Positions 42,825 through 52,695 are shown, counted from the stretch's first letter. The stretch: DNA of 64,000 nt from Emticicia sp. 21SJ11W-3 (GCF_024138715.1 NZ_CP092074.1:4278001-4342000); one strand, 5' to 3'. The notes: generated from the sequence alone by a model not told the origin. Numbers and translations are program-made.

Positions 42825-44162
42825 CTAAAAAGCATGATACAGTAAATAGATAACACAAACGGTAATAATACTTACCACACCCTGCAAACCCGTAAGAATA
42901 GTATGCGTTTTATAAGCATCGGCTTGTGTAAGACCTGTAAATTGAGACACCACCCAGAACCAGGCGTCGTTGGAATGAGAAACCGTCATGGCACCACTGC
43001 CAATGGCCATTACCAGTAGGGTCAAATCAAATGGTTCGGTAAAACCCATTGCAGCAAGTAAAGGCGCCAGTATGCCAGACGTTAACACCATTGCAGTAGT
43101 GGTAGACCCCTGAGCGGTTTTAAAAAAGGCTGCCACCAGAAAGGCAATGAGCAGAAATACAATGCCCGAGGTTTGATTAGCCATTAACCAATCGCTTACA
43201 ATGTCTTTGAGTGGGGTTTCTTTCAGCACCGCTCCAAAAGCCCCACCTGCGCCCACCAGCACCAGTGTAGTGCCGCAATGTTCGATACCACTTTTGAAAC
43301 ATGCAAAAATTTTCTCGAATGGTTTTTCAGGAAACAGGCTGAACGAAAAAAATATGGCTATCAGAAAAGAAACCAAGGGACTTCCGAAGAAATTCAGCCA
43401 CTTGGTTAATGATTCGTCAAGGTGAAGAATTTTGCCAAAAGATGCCACCGTGATTAATATAATAGGCAAAATAATTGGCATGAAGGCCTTCCAACCGGCA
43501 GGTAGTGTGCTTACATGAGCCACGTTCAGATTATCTTCTTTGTCTTCAATGATATTCAGATTCCGGGCATAGTTCTTTGCAAACCAGGTAGATAAAAATA
43601 AACTTGGTACAGAAACCACCAAACCCACCAGAATAACCAACCCTACATGATGCGACAAATTTAAATTTCCGGCCGCCGACAATGGCCCCGGTGTTGGGGG
43701 TACTAGCGTATGTGTAGCAAAAAGACCACCCGATAGCGCAATGGCAATTGTGCCCAGCGGCCGGTTGGTCTTTTTAGCCACAATTTTGTTAAGCTTTGCC
43801 AGAATAATGAAGCCTGAATCGCAAAAGACAGGAATACCCACAATAGCCCCGATAACCGACATGGCCAATGCGGGGTATTTCTCGCCGAATAGTTTCAATA
43901 TAATATCTGCCACCTTAATGGCTGCCCCCGATTTATCAAGAATGGAGCCTATTACACAACCCAGTATAACCATCAGGCCGATTTTCGACATCAATTCGCC
44001 AAAGCCCTTTCCGATGGTATCAGCCAGTTTATCAATGGGCAAGCCTGCAAATATACCCACACCCAGCGCAGCCAGTAACAGACCCACCAGAGGGTGCAGC
44101 TTAAACCAGGTAGAAGACAGAATAATAAAAACAATGGCCAGAAAAACAATGGGTATAATCAT
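42825..44162 (-). CDS. GntP family permease
   Basis: A 445-aa inner membrane transporter with about 12-14 helices, of the gluconate:proton symporter family. Family hallmarks: GIFAGLPIDKLADTIGKGFG, the conserved CDSGFIILAKL stretch, LVPPTPGPLSAAGNL, and SHSNDAWFWVVSQFTG near the end. Members import gluconate, glycerate, idonate or similar hydroxy acids. Here it is tightly coupled (11 bp) behind a glutamine-synthetase-like gene, so the substrate may be a different small acid. Confidence 0.92.
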   Translation of the reverse strand: MIIPIVFLAIVFIILSSTWFKLHPLVGLLLAALGVGIFAGLPIDKLADTIGKGFGELMSKIGLMVILGCVIGSILDKSGAAIKVADIILKLFGEKYPALAMSVIGAIVGIPVFCDSGFIILAKLNKIVAKKTNRPLGTIAIALSGGLFATHTLVPPTPGPLSAAGNLNLSHHVGLVILVGLVVSVPSLFLSTWFAKNYARNLNIIEDKEDNLNVAHVSTLPAGWKAFMPIILPIILITVASFGKILHLDESLTKWLNFFGSPLVSFLIAIFFSFSLFPEKPFEKIFACFKSGIEHCGTTLVLVGAGGAFGAVLKETPLKDIVSDWLMANQTSGIVFLLIAFLVAAFFKTAQGSTTTAMVLTSGILAPLLAAMGFTEPFDLTLLVMAIGSGAMTVSHSNDAWFWVVSQFTGLTQADAYKTHTILTGLQGVVSIITVCVIYLLYHAF

Positions 44163-44173
44163 GCAGTGGCTAG

Positions 44174-45523
44174 TTATACAATCTCAAAATATCTTTTTAA
44201 TTCCCAATCTGTAACCACTTTGGCATATTGCCGCCACTCCCAGTTTCGGGTTTGCGTAAAATGGGCTACAAATTTTTCACCGAACAGCTCTTTCGCTATG
44301 GCAGAGTCCTTCATGGCTTTGGTGGCCTCGTCCAGATTCCCGGGCAATATACCGTTGCTGATATCGCGATAACCATTACCCAATGTAGCGGGCTGGTTTA
44401 GTTTCATTTGGTTACGAATGCCATACAAGCCGGCAGCCAGACAAGCCGCCAGCGCCAGATAAGGGTTGGTATCAGACCCTACCACCCGTGTTTCTATCCT
44501 GCATGATTTCTTACTGATAGGCAACGCCCTTAAAGCCACCGTGCGGTTATCAACCGCCCATGTAAGGGTGGTTGGCGCCCATGCGCCCTCTACCAGCCTC
44601 TTATAACTGTTAATGGTAGGCGCTACCATCGGCAATATATGTGGCAGGCAATATAACTGCCCGGCCATATAACTCTGCATCAATTCGCTGATACGATTCG
44701 GGGAGGTCTCATCATAAAAAAGATTGGTTTTGGCTTCTGTATCCCAAAGGCTTTGGTGTACATGGCCACTACAGCCCGGCAGGTTTTCATTGATTTTGGC
44801 CATGAATGTTGCCATAATACCCTGCTGGTAAGCTATTTCTTTTACCGACGTTTTAAAGAGCAGCGCCCTGTCGGCCGCTGTCAGTACATCAGAATAAGTA
44901 ATGGCAGCTTCATAAACCCCTGGGCCGGTCTCGGTATGCAGCCCCTCAAGAGGCACATCAAAACGGGCCAGGTTATCAAACAAAGCCGTCATGTAATCGT
45001 TCTTAAGGGTGCTTCTTAAAATTGAATATCCGAACATCCCCGGTGTGAGAGGCTTCAGATTCTGGAATCCCTTCTCATGTGCCGATACCGGTGTTTCTTC
45101 AAAATTAAACCATTCAAACTCCTGAGAAAAAAATGGCTTGAACCCCTCCTTCTCGGTCTCTGCAATTACTTTTTTCAATAAATTCCGCGGACATATCTCT
45201 GCGGCTTCTTCTATAAACTCTCCAAGAAAAAACGGAATATCGTTTTCCCAGGGAATCTTTCTGAACGTAGATAAATCAAGCTTCACTTTGGCATCGGGGT
45301 AGCCTGAATGCCAACCTGTAAAATCAACATTATCATAACAAACATCGGCCATGTCCCAGCCCAGCACTACATCACAAAAGCCAAGGTCTCCATCAATTAC
45401 TGACAGAAACTTCTGTTTGCTAATGTATTTACCTCTTAAAATGCCATCAATATCGGCAACAGCCAGTTTTACTCTTCCTGATGGGTGTGAATTTACGTAA
45501 TCAAAAATCTCTTGTGTAGTCAT
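44174..45523 (-). CDS. Glutamine synthetase family ligase
   Basis: About 449 aa; ATG 45523 (MTTQEIFDYVNSHPSG) is preferred over the open frame from 45562, which would overlap the upstream gene. The GS fold is complete: the catalytic-domain blocks are FSQEFEWFNFEETP, TETGPGVYEAAITY, GCSGHVHQSLWD, NSYKRLVEGAWAPTTLTW, and CRIETRVVGSDTNPYLALA. It resembles the PuuA/gamma-glutamyl-amine ligase group more than housekeeping GlnA, since no adenylylation-site Tyr loop is evident. One base separates it from the ATP-grasp gene. Confidence 0.88.
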   Translation of the reverse strand: MTTQEIFDYVNSHPSGRVKLAVADIDGILRGKYISKQKFLSVIDGDLGFCDVVLGWDMADVCYDNVDFTGWHSGYPDAKVKLDLSTFRKIPWENDIPFFLGEFIEEAAEICPRNLLKKVIAETEKEGFKPFFSQEFEWFNFEETPVSAHEKGFQNLKPLTPGMFGYSILRSTLKNDYMTALFDNLARFDVPLEGLHTETGPGVYEAAITYSDVLTAADRALLFKTSVKEIAYQQGIMATFMAKINENLPGCSGHVHQSLWDTEAKTNLFYDETSPNRISELMQSYMAGQLYCLPHILPMVAPTINSYKRLVEGAWAPTTLTWAVDNRTVALRALPISKKSCRIETRVVGSDTNPYLALAACLAAGLYGIRNQMKLNQPATLGNGYRDISNGILPGNLDEATKAMKDSAIAKELFGEKFVAHFTQTRNWEWRQYAKVVTDWELKRYFEIV

Positions 45524-45524
45524 A

Positions 45525-46730
45525 TTAGTGTATAGGTTTGTCAGGTGCGGGTGCCGAGGCATGATAGCCCAGGTTATGAATCATTAAAGCATATTTATCC
45601 ATCAGTTCTGTAATCCGTTCACGGTTTTCAGAGCGTACAATTAATCCTACATGGTACTCTTCGTTCATTTTCCATACCACTTCCGGGTCATTAAATGGGG
45701 AATAATCAGGCCATTGGTGCGACGAAAGTGATATAATAATACCCGAATAATAGTCATCTACGGCCGGTAATTCGTAAACACCTCCGGTGGCCACGGCTGT
45801 TTCTATTCTGGCCCACTCGCGCCACAGGTTAATACCAGACGAGTACTCAACCATTTCGGCAAGGTTGGCGCCTCCTACCCTTGAGGCCGTTTCCAGAAAA
45901 TAGAATTTGCCATCTTCAAAGCACTTGATTACCTCTGTATGAGACGCGCTGAATTTCATACCAAAGGCTTTCATTACCTGCTCGTTCACTTTCTTTAAGG
46001 CCTTCTCGTCTTTAGAACCATGCGTTACTGTTACCGAGCGGAAAATCCCTCCGCCATGTGCTACCTCAAAGGGAGTATTGAGGTACTGGCTGCACCTGCT
46101 GAAAATAACTTTACCATCAACCGAAAGCGCATCTACATGATATACGTCGCCGGGCTTGAATTGCTCTATCAGAAAATTATGTCTTTCTTCACCGAGGCTA
46201 TGAATGGTGTCCCAGGCTTCCTGAAACGAATGCACTTTTTTTATACCGGCGGCCGACGCCTCTGAGCGTGGTTTGATAACCCATGGGGCTGCCGTAGCCT
46301 GCAGGTATTCGGTTATATCAACATCATGAAAAAGCGGACTGAATGGCGGCACATTAATACCACAATTTAGGGCCTGTATGCGCATAGCCAGTTTATCTCT
46401 GAAGTAACGGGCGGTGGTTTGCCCCATGCCGGGTATCCTGAAATGCTCACGTGCCAGCGCGGCCTTTTCCACATCAAAGTCGTCGAGCGCAACAATGCGG
46501 TCAATTTTTTTGGTTCGCATCAGGTAAGCCAGCCCCTGAATAATCTTGCTGTAAGTATCAAAAGTATTGTCAATGTTATCAAGGTAAAAAACCTCATCTA
46601 TCGACTCCCCGGGCCAGGGTTTGTCTTCCAGCTTTTTGTTGGTAAGCAGATAAACGGTATTACCCTCGGCCTTACATGACTTCAGAAACTCTACACCCTT
46701 AAAGTAAGTGCAAATGCAAAGAAAATTCAT
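45525..46730 (-). CDS. ATP-grasp ligase
   Basis: A 401-aa ATP-grasp protein. N-terminal Rossmann-like part (FLCICTYFKGVEFLKSCKAEG), central ATP-grasp core (PWVIKPRSEASAAGIKKV, FLIEQFKPGDVYHVDALSVDG), and the metal-binding end FYFLETASRVGGANLAEMVE. It would form an acyl-phosphate on a carboxylate and join it to an amine. It heads a minus-strand operon with the GS-like ligase (1-bp gap) and GntP permease. Two ligases plus a permease suggest assembly or breakdown of a gamma-glutamyl or dipeptide-like compound (inference). Confidence 0.85.
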   Translation of the reverse strand: MNFLCICTYFKGVEFLKSCKAEGNTVYLLTNKKLEDKPWPGESIDEVFYLDNIDNTFDTYSKIIQGLAYLMRTKKIDRIVALDDFDVEKAALAREHFRIPGMGQTTARYFRDKLAMRIQALNCGINVPPFSPLFHDVDITEYLQATAAPWVIKPRSEASAAGIKKVHSFQEAWDTIHSLGEERHNFLIEQFKPGDVYHVDALSVDGKVIFSRCSQYLNTPFEVAHGGGIFRSVTVTHGSKDEKALKKVNEQVMKAFGMKFSASHTEVIKCFEDGKFYFLETASRVGGANLAEMVEYSSGINLWREWARIETAVATGGVYELPAVDDYYSGIIISLSSHQWPDYSPFNDPEVVWKMNEEYHVGLIVRSENRERITELMDKYALMIHNLGYHASAPAPDKPIH

Positions 46731-46852
46731 AGGGAAGACAATCAGTTTAATTTTCGGTAATTGAATGGAATTCGATATTCGAAATTTTTTTCCACTTTGA
46801 CAAGCCCCGCAACGCTAAATCTGAAAATTTGTACTCCGGAGCCTGTAAATGC

Positions 46853-46890
46853 AAAGAAGCCATCTGCTTTAAAAGGCAGATGGCTTCTTT
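46853..46890 (-). terminator. Terminator after the DUF1573 gene
   Basis: Perfect 15-bp arms AAAGAAGCCATCTGC/GCAGATGGCTTCTTT with an 8-nt loop, with T-rich flanks on the minus strand. Confidence 0.85.
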
Positions 46891-46910
46891 AATTGTATTA
46901 AGCGCAACAA

Positions 46911-47336
46911 TTACACTTTTTTCTTTCCTTTTGCTGAAGAGGCAGGAGCAGCAGCCGGAGATGCCGGTGCAGTTACTTCGCCTTTAATGGTAAGAATCAC
47001 CGTTCCGTTTTCAGCATTGCTGGTAACATTGATGGTTTTTGTGAAAGCCCCCGGGCGACCAGAGGTATTATAACCTACTTTAATTGTGCTTTTTGCACCT
47101 GGCATAATTGGGTCTCTTGGCCACTCAGGTGTAGTACAACCGCAAGACGCCGCCGCGTTAGAGATTACCACCGGGGCATTACCTGTGTTGGTTACTTCAA
47201 AGCTGTAAGTAGCCAATGGGCCCTCTGAAACTTTACCGAAGTCGTGAACTTCTTTATTGAATTTCAATACGCCCTGTGCCTGCACAGAAGCTACAAATGC
47301 CATAACCACTGCAATTGTCGATAAGAATTTTTTCAT
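46911..47336 (-). CDS. DUF1573 secreted protein
   Basis: A 141-aa protein with a signal peptide (KKFLSTIAVVMAFVASVQA-Q) and one immunoglobulin-like DUF1573 domain (FNKEVHDFGKVSEGPLATYSF, SNAAASCGCTTPEWPRDPI, ending GTVILTIKGEV). The CGCT motif is typical. The tail is low-complexity Ala/Pro/Lys. DUF1573 proteins are very common in Bacteroidota, but their role is not known. Confidence 0.88.
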   Translation of the reverse strand: MKKFLSTIAVVMAFVASVQAQGVLKFNKEVHDFGKVSEGPLATYSFEVTNTGNAPVVISNAAASCGCTTPEWPRDPIMPGAKSTIKVGYNTSGRPGAFTKTINVTSNAENGTVILTIKGEVTAPASPAAAPASSAKGKKKV

Positions 47337-47503
47337 TCGATTTAAACGATTAAAAGTGAGAAATAAATTTTGTGTTATTAGTAACGCTTAGTTTCGTCTT
47401 ACAAATAAATACTAAACGCATCAGAAAATCCAAATTTTTAACAAGTCATTAACAAAACTCTTTTTTTGAAAAATGCAATATTTTATCTTAACTTTACAAC
47501 ATG

Positions 47504-47525
47504 ATTAGTTAGTATGACAACTAAT
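47504..47525. promoter_or_regulatory. Inverted repeat upstream of the E1 dehydrogenase gene
   Basis: Perfect 7-bp arms ATTAGTT/AACTAAT with an 8-nt spacer, 80 bp before the start codon and just upstream of a possible -33 TTG (47533-47535). The geometry suits a dimeric regulator. Confidence 0.4.
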
Positions 47526-47605
47526 TTCAGCCTTGGCAGTTGAGTCAGACATAAAATTTTTTTTGTATGGAATGTTTCCCATATTAACCATTCAAAATTC
47601 ACAGC

Positions 47606-50023
47606 ATGACTGAAATATCAGATCTAATAACCTCAACAGATGTTCTCTTAACAAAAGAAGAAGTATTAAATGATTACCGCATTGCCTGCGAAAGCCGCGA
47701 AGTAAGTATAATTGGCCGGAAAGATGTATTTATGGGCCGGGCCAATTTTGGTGTGTTTGGTGATGGGAAAGAACTTGCGCAGCTAGCCATGGCGAAGGTG
47801 TTCAGAAAAGGAGATTTCCGTTCGGGTTATTACCGTGACCAGACATTTCTGGCTGCTGTAGGCGGGCTTACCTGGCAACAGTTCTTTGCGCAGTTATATG
47901 CGCACCCCGACATCAACCATGACCCGTTTTCGGCAGGGCGCTCAATGAACGCCCATTACGGCAACCGCTGGATAGATAAAAACGGCGACTGGCTTAACCA
48001 GACAGAGTTGTACAATACTGTTAGCGATGTTTCTTCTACTGCCGGGCAAATGCCCCGGGCTGTAGGGCTGGCTTATGCCTCAAAATTATACAGACAAAAT
48101 CCTGATTTAAAATATCTTACCAAGTTTTCACGCAATGGAAACGAGGTTTGCTTTGCCACCATCGGAGATGCCTCAACCTCGCAGGGCATGTTCTTAGAAT
48201 CTATTAATGCCGCCGGTGTACTGCAGATACCCATCATTTTTTCAGTATGGGACGATGGCTACGGCATTTCGGTACCTATAGAATACCAGACAACCAAATC
48301 AAGTATATCAGAGGCGCTGGCGGGGTTTCAACGCAAAGACGGCAGCAATGGTATTGAAATAATTGTTGCCCGTGCCTGGAATTACCCCGAACTGATTGAG
48401 GCCTACCAGCGGGCAGCCGTATTTGCCCGCGACGAACACGTACCCGTTCTGGTGCATGTAATAGAAGTAACGCAGCAGCTGGGTCACTCCACGTCAGGGT
48501 CGCATGAGAGGTACAAATCAAGAGACAGGCTCGATTTTGAAAAAGAGTTTGATTGTAACTTTCACCTGAGAGAATGGATTTTGTCTAACGGTTTTGCTTC
48601 TGAAAAAGAAATTGATGCCATTGAGATAAAAGCGAAAGATGTTGCCAAGAAATCGCGCAATGCAGCATGGGCAGCCTACCGCGAGTCTATTAAGCCTGAT
48701 TTAGATTCAGCAATTGCTTTACTAAAAAAGGCTACGATAGAAAGTAAGCAATCGGCAGCCATAGCCAAACTGAGAGAAGAACTGGAGCATACCGAAAATC
48801 CGGTGCGCAGAGAAATCATTAGTCTGGTTAAAAAGGCAGTGATTCTGATGCGTTCGGAAGAAAATACTGCTAAAAAAGCCCTGATTGACTGGCTGAAGAC
48901 AGCCATGGCAGAAAACAAAGAAAGATTCAACACCCATTTACTAAGTGAGTTTCCTACTTCGCCAATGCTGGTAAAAGGCGTAGCTCCGAAGTATGACGAA
49001 AGAAGTACTAATGTAGACGGCCGCGAGATAGTGAATGCCTATTTTGACCAGTTATTCAGCCGGGATGCCCGCGTATTTGCCATTGGAGAAGACGTAGGCA
49101 AAATTGGCGACGTAAACCAGGGCTTTGCCGGTTTACAGGAAAAATACGGTGAAATAAGAATAACAGATACGGGTATCAGAGAAACCACCATTATTGGGCA
49201 GGGTATTGGTGCAGCCATGCGCGGACTAAGACCCATCGTAGAAATTCAGTATTTCGACTACATCTACTACGCTCTGGCAACGCTTACCGACGACCTGGCC
49301 TCACTTCGTTACCGCACAGCCGGCGGCCAATTGGCGCCATTAATTGTACGCACGCGCGGGCACCGACTTGAAGGCATCTGGCATTCAGGGTCTCCTATGT
49401 CGGCCATGCTGGGCTCCCTACGTGGGGTTCATGTGCTGGTGCCGCGCAATTATGTTCAGGCAGCCGGTTTCTATAACACAATTCTGAAAGGCGATGACCC
49501 GGCCTTAATAATTGAATGCCTCAATGGCTACCGTATAAAAGAAAAAATGCCTACCAACCTTTCGGAGATCTGTACACCACTGGGTGTGCCTGAAATTCTG
49601 AAAGCCGGCCACGATTTAACCATTGTTACCTATGGCTCTATGTGCCGCATTGTAATGGAGGCAGCCTATCAGTTAGAACAGGCAGGTATTTTTGTAGAAG
49701 TAATTGATGTGCAATCGTTATTGCCGTTTGACGTGCATCATATAATTCTTGACTCAATAAAGAAGACAAACCGTGTAATTTTTGCCGATGAAGACGTACC
49801 CGGTGGAGCATCGGCGTTTATGATGCAACAGGTGCTTGACGAACAACAGGCTTATAAATACCTGGATTCGGCGCCAAAGGCGATTTCTGCACAGGCTCAC
49901 AGACCGGCCTACGCCGCTGACGGAGATTATTTCTCAAAACCGAATGCTGAAACTATATTTGAGGCCGTGTATGATCTGATGCGTGAAGCCCGCCCGAAGG
50001 ATTTTCCTGAATTATATAAATAA
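47606..50023 (+). CDS. 2-oxoacid (branched-chain type) dehydrogenase E1, fused alpha and beta subunits
   Basis: An 805-aa fusion. Residues about 1-370 are E1 alpha with the TPP-binding part (FATIGDASTSQGMFLESINAAG, IFSVWDDGYGISVP); a helical linker (about 370-460) joins E1 beta (about 460-805: REIVNAYFDQLF, AIGEDVGKIGDVNQG, DTGIRETTIIGQGIG, FDYIYYALATLTDDLASLRY). It decarboxylates branched-chain 2-oxoacids and passes the acyl group to the E2 lipoyl subunit, which is not encoded nearby. The fused form is usual in Bacteroidota. Confidence 0.93.
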   Translation: MTEISDLITSTDVLLTKEEVLNDYRIACESREVSIIGRKDVFMGRANFGVFGDGKELAQLAMAKVFRKGDFRSGYYRDQTFLAAVGGLTWQQFFAQLYAHPDINHDPFSAGRSMNAHYGNRWIDKNGDWLNQTELYNTVSDVSSTAGQMPRAVGLAYASKLYRQNPDLKYLTKFSRNGNEVCFATIGDASTSQGMFLESINAAGVLQIPIIFSVWDDGYGISVPIEYQTTKSSISEALAGFQRKDGSNGIEIIVARAWNYPELIEAYQRAAVFARDEHVPVLVHVIEVTQQLGHSTSGSHERYKSRDRLDFEKEFDCNFHLREWILSNGFASEKEIDAIEIKAKDVAKKSRNAAWAAYRESIKPDLDSAIALLKKATIESKQSAAIAKLREELEHTENPVRREIISLVKKAVILMRSEENTAKKALIDWLKTAMAENKERFNTHLLSEFPTSPMLVKGVAPKYDERSTNVDGREIVNAYFDQLFSRDARVFAIGEDVGKIGDVNQGFAGLQEKYGEIRITDTGIRETTIIGQGIGAAMRGLRPIVEIQYFDYIYYALATLTDDLASLRYRTAGGQLAPLIVRTRGHRLEGIWHSGSPMSAMLGSLRGVHVLVPRNYVQAAGFYNTILKGDDPALIIECLNGYRIKEKMPTNLSEICTPLGVPEILKAGHDLTIVTYGSMCRIVMEAAYQLEQAGIFVEVIDVQSLLPFDVHHIILDSIKKTNRVIFADEDVPGGASAFMMQQVLDEQQAYKYLDSAPKAISAQAHRPAYAADGDYFSKPNAETIFEAVYDLMREARPKDFPELYK

Positions 50024-50047
50024 ACGATATCAATCTGAATAATCAAG

Positions 50048-50079
50048 AACGCAGGCTTTCAGCTTGCGTTTTTTTGTTT
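50048..50079 (+). terminator. Terminator of the E1 gene
   Basis: Arms AACGCAGGC and GCTTGCGTT (one G-T pair) followed by a T-tract, starting 25 bp after the stop codon. Confidence 0.82.
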
Positions 50080-50090
50080 ACCCCCTAAAA

Positions 50091-50153
50091 AAGGCAAAGG
50101 GGGCAGAAACTGTCCCCCGATGAACCCAAAACAACTTTTGCTGTGACTAAAAA
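50091..50153 (+). repeat. Dispersed intergenic repeat, copy A
   Basis: A 63-bp segment repeated in inverted orientation at 59117-59178. The core at 50120-50153 agrees with the other copy at 33 of 34 bases; the flank beside it is looser. Copy A contains a G-run/C-run hairpin at about 50098-50119 (GGGGGCAG/CTGTCCCCC). It is non-coding. The rest of the 556-bp gap from 50154 to 50552 is AT-rich and I see nothing else in it. Confidence 0.7.
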
Positions 50154-50552
50154 AGATTTTTTTTACTAAGTGTACGATTCGCAAAAATCGACTTTATATA
50201 ATTCACTTATTAAATTCTAAACAATTAAACCGAAATATTATCCCTTAACTCCTCGTCCCTTAAAACAATTTTTTATTTCGACCAGCAAAGTTAGAAAAAT
50301 TTTTACTAACTCATGCAAATATCTGAATAAAAAATAAAAATCGTCCCGAATAATCGACAAAATGCATAAAAATCCGGTTAGATGACCTCTAGCGTTCTAT
50401 AAACTGCAAACCGCTGTTTTCTCAGGCGGCATACCGGTTATGTTTAGTTTTGCCAATATAAAACGTTAAATGCATTTTTTTTGTATGCACCTCATGTTTT
50501 TTTATTAGTCTACACAAGTAAGGCATAACTTCGGTGTTTTTAATTTTATTTT

Positions 50553-50560
50553 TACCTTTG
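50553..50560 (+). promoter_or_regulatory. -7 promoter element of the glycosyltransferase gene
   Basis: TACCTTTG is a perfect TAnnTTTG, 20 nt before ATG 50580. A second match (TAGTTTTG) lies about 110 nt further upstream. Confidence 0.5.
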
Positions 50561-50579
50561 ACAAAAAATGCCAAGCTGA

Positions 50580-52214
50580 ATGAGTTTTCAGATACAACAA
50601 AAATATTATCCACTTATAATTTTAGCTCTTGGAGCCGCGTTTTTCTTTCCTTTTTTAGGTAATGTGCACCTATTTGACTGGGACGAGATTAATTTTGCCG
50701 AATCGGCCAGAGAAATGCTTCTTACGGGCAACTACAGCAAGGTACAAATTGATTATAAACCTTTCTGGGAGAAACCCCCGCTTTTTTTCTGGATGCAGGT
50801 GGTTTCTATGAAAATATGGGGAGTAAACGAATTCGCTGCCCGTTTCCCTAATGCAGTTATTGGCTGCGCTACCCTGCTGGTTATTTATTACATTGGCAAA
50901 AACATCAGAAATGCCAATTTCGGATTAATCTGGACGCTTATCTACCTGGGTTCTTTTACACCGCATTTATATTTCAAATCTGGTATTATTGACCCCACCT
51001 TTAACCTGTTTATTTTTCTGGGTATATACTTTTCTTTTAAGGCGCAGTTTAATTCACGGCAAATATTTCTTTCGGGCCTCTTTATTGGTTTGGCGGTTCT
51101 TACCAAAGGCCCGGTTGGGGGGCTTATCTGGGGCTTAACGGTGGTGTGCTATTGGGGATTTATAAAAAAATTCTCTAAGCTTTTTACATTTAAGCAACTG
51201 CTAATTTTTGCAATAACCTGTATCGCTGTTGCTTCTTTATGGTTTGCACAAGAGCTGGTTACCAATGGGTTCTGGTTCTTTGAAGAATTTATCCGTTATC
51301 AGATTCGCCTTTTCAGCACGCCTGATGCAGGCCACGGGCAACCTTTTTACTACCATTTTGTGGTAGTGCTGCTGGGTTGTTTTCCTATTTCTGTTTTTGC
51401 TATTCCGGCGCTGGCATCCAGACAAGAGTATTTCGGAACCTGGATGAAAGTTACATTCTGGGTGGTAATGATTCTTTTCAGTGTGGTTACAACCAAAATA
51501 GTCCATTATTCTTCAATGGCTTATTTCCCGGTTTCTTATCTGGCTGCCAATACCTTGTACAACTGGCTTGCCCACAAAAAGAACTGGAATAAATGGGTAA
51601 AATTCGGCTTGATATTCATTGGTTTTGTGTTATCGCTGGCCTTGGTGGCTGTGCCGCTTATTGGCATGAACACCGCAGCCATTACACCATATATAAAAGA
51701 CCAGTTTGCAGTCAGAAATTTTAATGCAGTGGTTGCATGGAGTGGCTTTGAAGTGTTCATTGGTATTGCTTATTTTATTGTTCTTCTGGTGCTGGTTTTC
51801 ATGAACAAAGCTACCATTCAGCGTAAATGGTTGTTTATTACAGGCCTGAGCCTGTCTACAGCTTTATGCCTGCTCATTTACGGCGCAACAGTGGTGCCTA
51901 AAATTGAAAGATTCACACAGGGTGCAGCGATAGACTTCTACCAGTCGAAACAGGGGCAGAATGTTTACGTGGGTGTGATAGGTTTTAAAAGCTATGCCCA
52001 TTTGTTTTATTTTCAGAAAAAACCCAATAGCGCACCTGCTTCTACTGCCAATATGACTCAGGAAGAATTTGGCAACTGGTTGTTAAACGGCAAGGTAGAT
52101 AAGCCTGTATTTTTTGTAACCCGCATTGACCGGTACGATGAATTTAAGGAGCATCCGAATCTGGAATATATCAAAGAAGAAAACGGTTTTGTGTTTCTGA
52201 AACGTAAAAATTGA
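50580..52214 (+). CDS. ArnT-like glycosyltransferase (GT39/GT83 family)
   Basis: A 544-aa inner membrane protein with about 10-12 helices. The acidic catalytic motif follows helix 1: FDWDEINFAESARE at about residues 32-45, then the KPPLFFWM segment. Such enzymes move a sugar from undecaprenyl phosphate to lipid A or other periplasmic acceptors. The last about 100 residues are a soluble periplasmic domain (FYQSKQGQNVYVGVIGFKSY). The acceptor is unknown. The next gene, a VOC protein, starts 7 bp later. Confidence 0.9.
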   Translation: MSFQIQQKYYPLIILALGAAFFFPFLGNVHLFDWDEINFAESAREMLLTGNYSKVQIDYKPFWEKPPLFFWMQVVSMKIWGVNEFAARFPNAVIGCATLLVIYYIGKNIRNANFGLIWTLIYLGSFTPHLYFKSGIIDPTFNLFIFLGIYFSFKAQFNSRQIFLSGLFIGLAVLTKGPVGGLIWGLTVVCYWGFIKKFSKLFTFKQLLIFAITCIAVASLWFAQELVTNGFWFFEEFIRYQIRLFSTPDAGHGQPFYYHFVVVLLGCFPISVFAIPALASRQEYFGTWMKVTFWVVMILFSVVTTKIVHYSSMAYFPVSYLAANTLYNWLAHKKNWNKWVKFGLIFIGFVLSLALVAVPLIGMNTAAITPYIKDQFAVRNFNAVVAWSGFEVFIGIAYFIVLLVLVFMNKATIQRKWLFITGLSLSTALCLLIYGATVVPKIERFTQGAAIDFYQSKQGQNVYVGVIGFKSYAHLFYFQKKPNSAPASTANMTQEEFGNWLLNGKVDKPVFFVTRIDRYDEFKEHPNLEYIKEENGFVFLKRKN

Positions 52215-52221
52215 TAGACCT

Positions 52222-52596
52222 ATGAATCTCAATCAGTTAACCATACGTGTAAGTAACCTTGAGCAATCTTTAGCTTTTTATGAGCTTCTGGGGCTGAGAC
52301 TTATAGTAAAAGATACACATTATGCCCGCTTTGAATGTCCAACCGGAGACACCACTTTCTCTATCCATCAGGAAGGCATCACCTCCAAAGACCCTGGCGT
52401 CTGGATTTACTTTGAAGTGGACGACGTTGACGACAAGATAAGCGAACTGATACGCAAAGGCATCAGTATTGAACAGATTCCGGAAGATAAACCCTGGCTG
52501 TGGAGAGAAGCCCGCCTGCTTGACCCCGACAATAACCAGATAATTATTTACCATGCCGGAGATAATCGTAAAAACCCGCCATGGAGAATTAATTAA
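52222..52596 (+). CDS. VOC (glyoxalase/dioxygenase fold) protein
   Basis: A 124-aa single VOC domain. Start: NLNQLTIRVSNLEQSLAFYELLGLRL, then ARFECPTGDTTFSIH, VWIYFEVDDVDDKISEL and WREARLLDPDNNQIIIYHAG. The His, Glu and metal-site positions resemble glyoxalase-like proteins, but the substrate is unknown. It is cotranscribed with the glycosyltransferase gene (7-bp gap). Confidence 0.88.
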   Translation: MNLNQLTIRVSNLEQSLAFYELLGLRLIVKDTHYARFECPTGDTTFSIHQEGITSKDPGVWIYFEVDDVDDKISELIRKGISIEQIPEDKPWLWREARLLDPDNNQIIIYHAGDNRKNPPWRIN

Positions 52597-52695
52597 TGTG
52601 GTGAAATTTTAGCTAAGTGCCTGATTTCTTTTGAAAAGTTTGAGAGATTGAAAGGATTTTACAAACTTTGACCTACCAACCTAAAAATTTACCTC

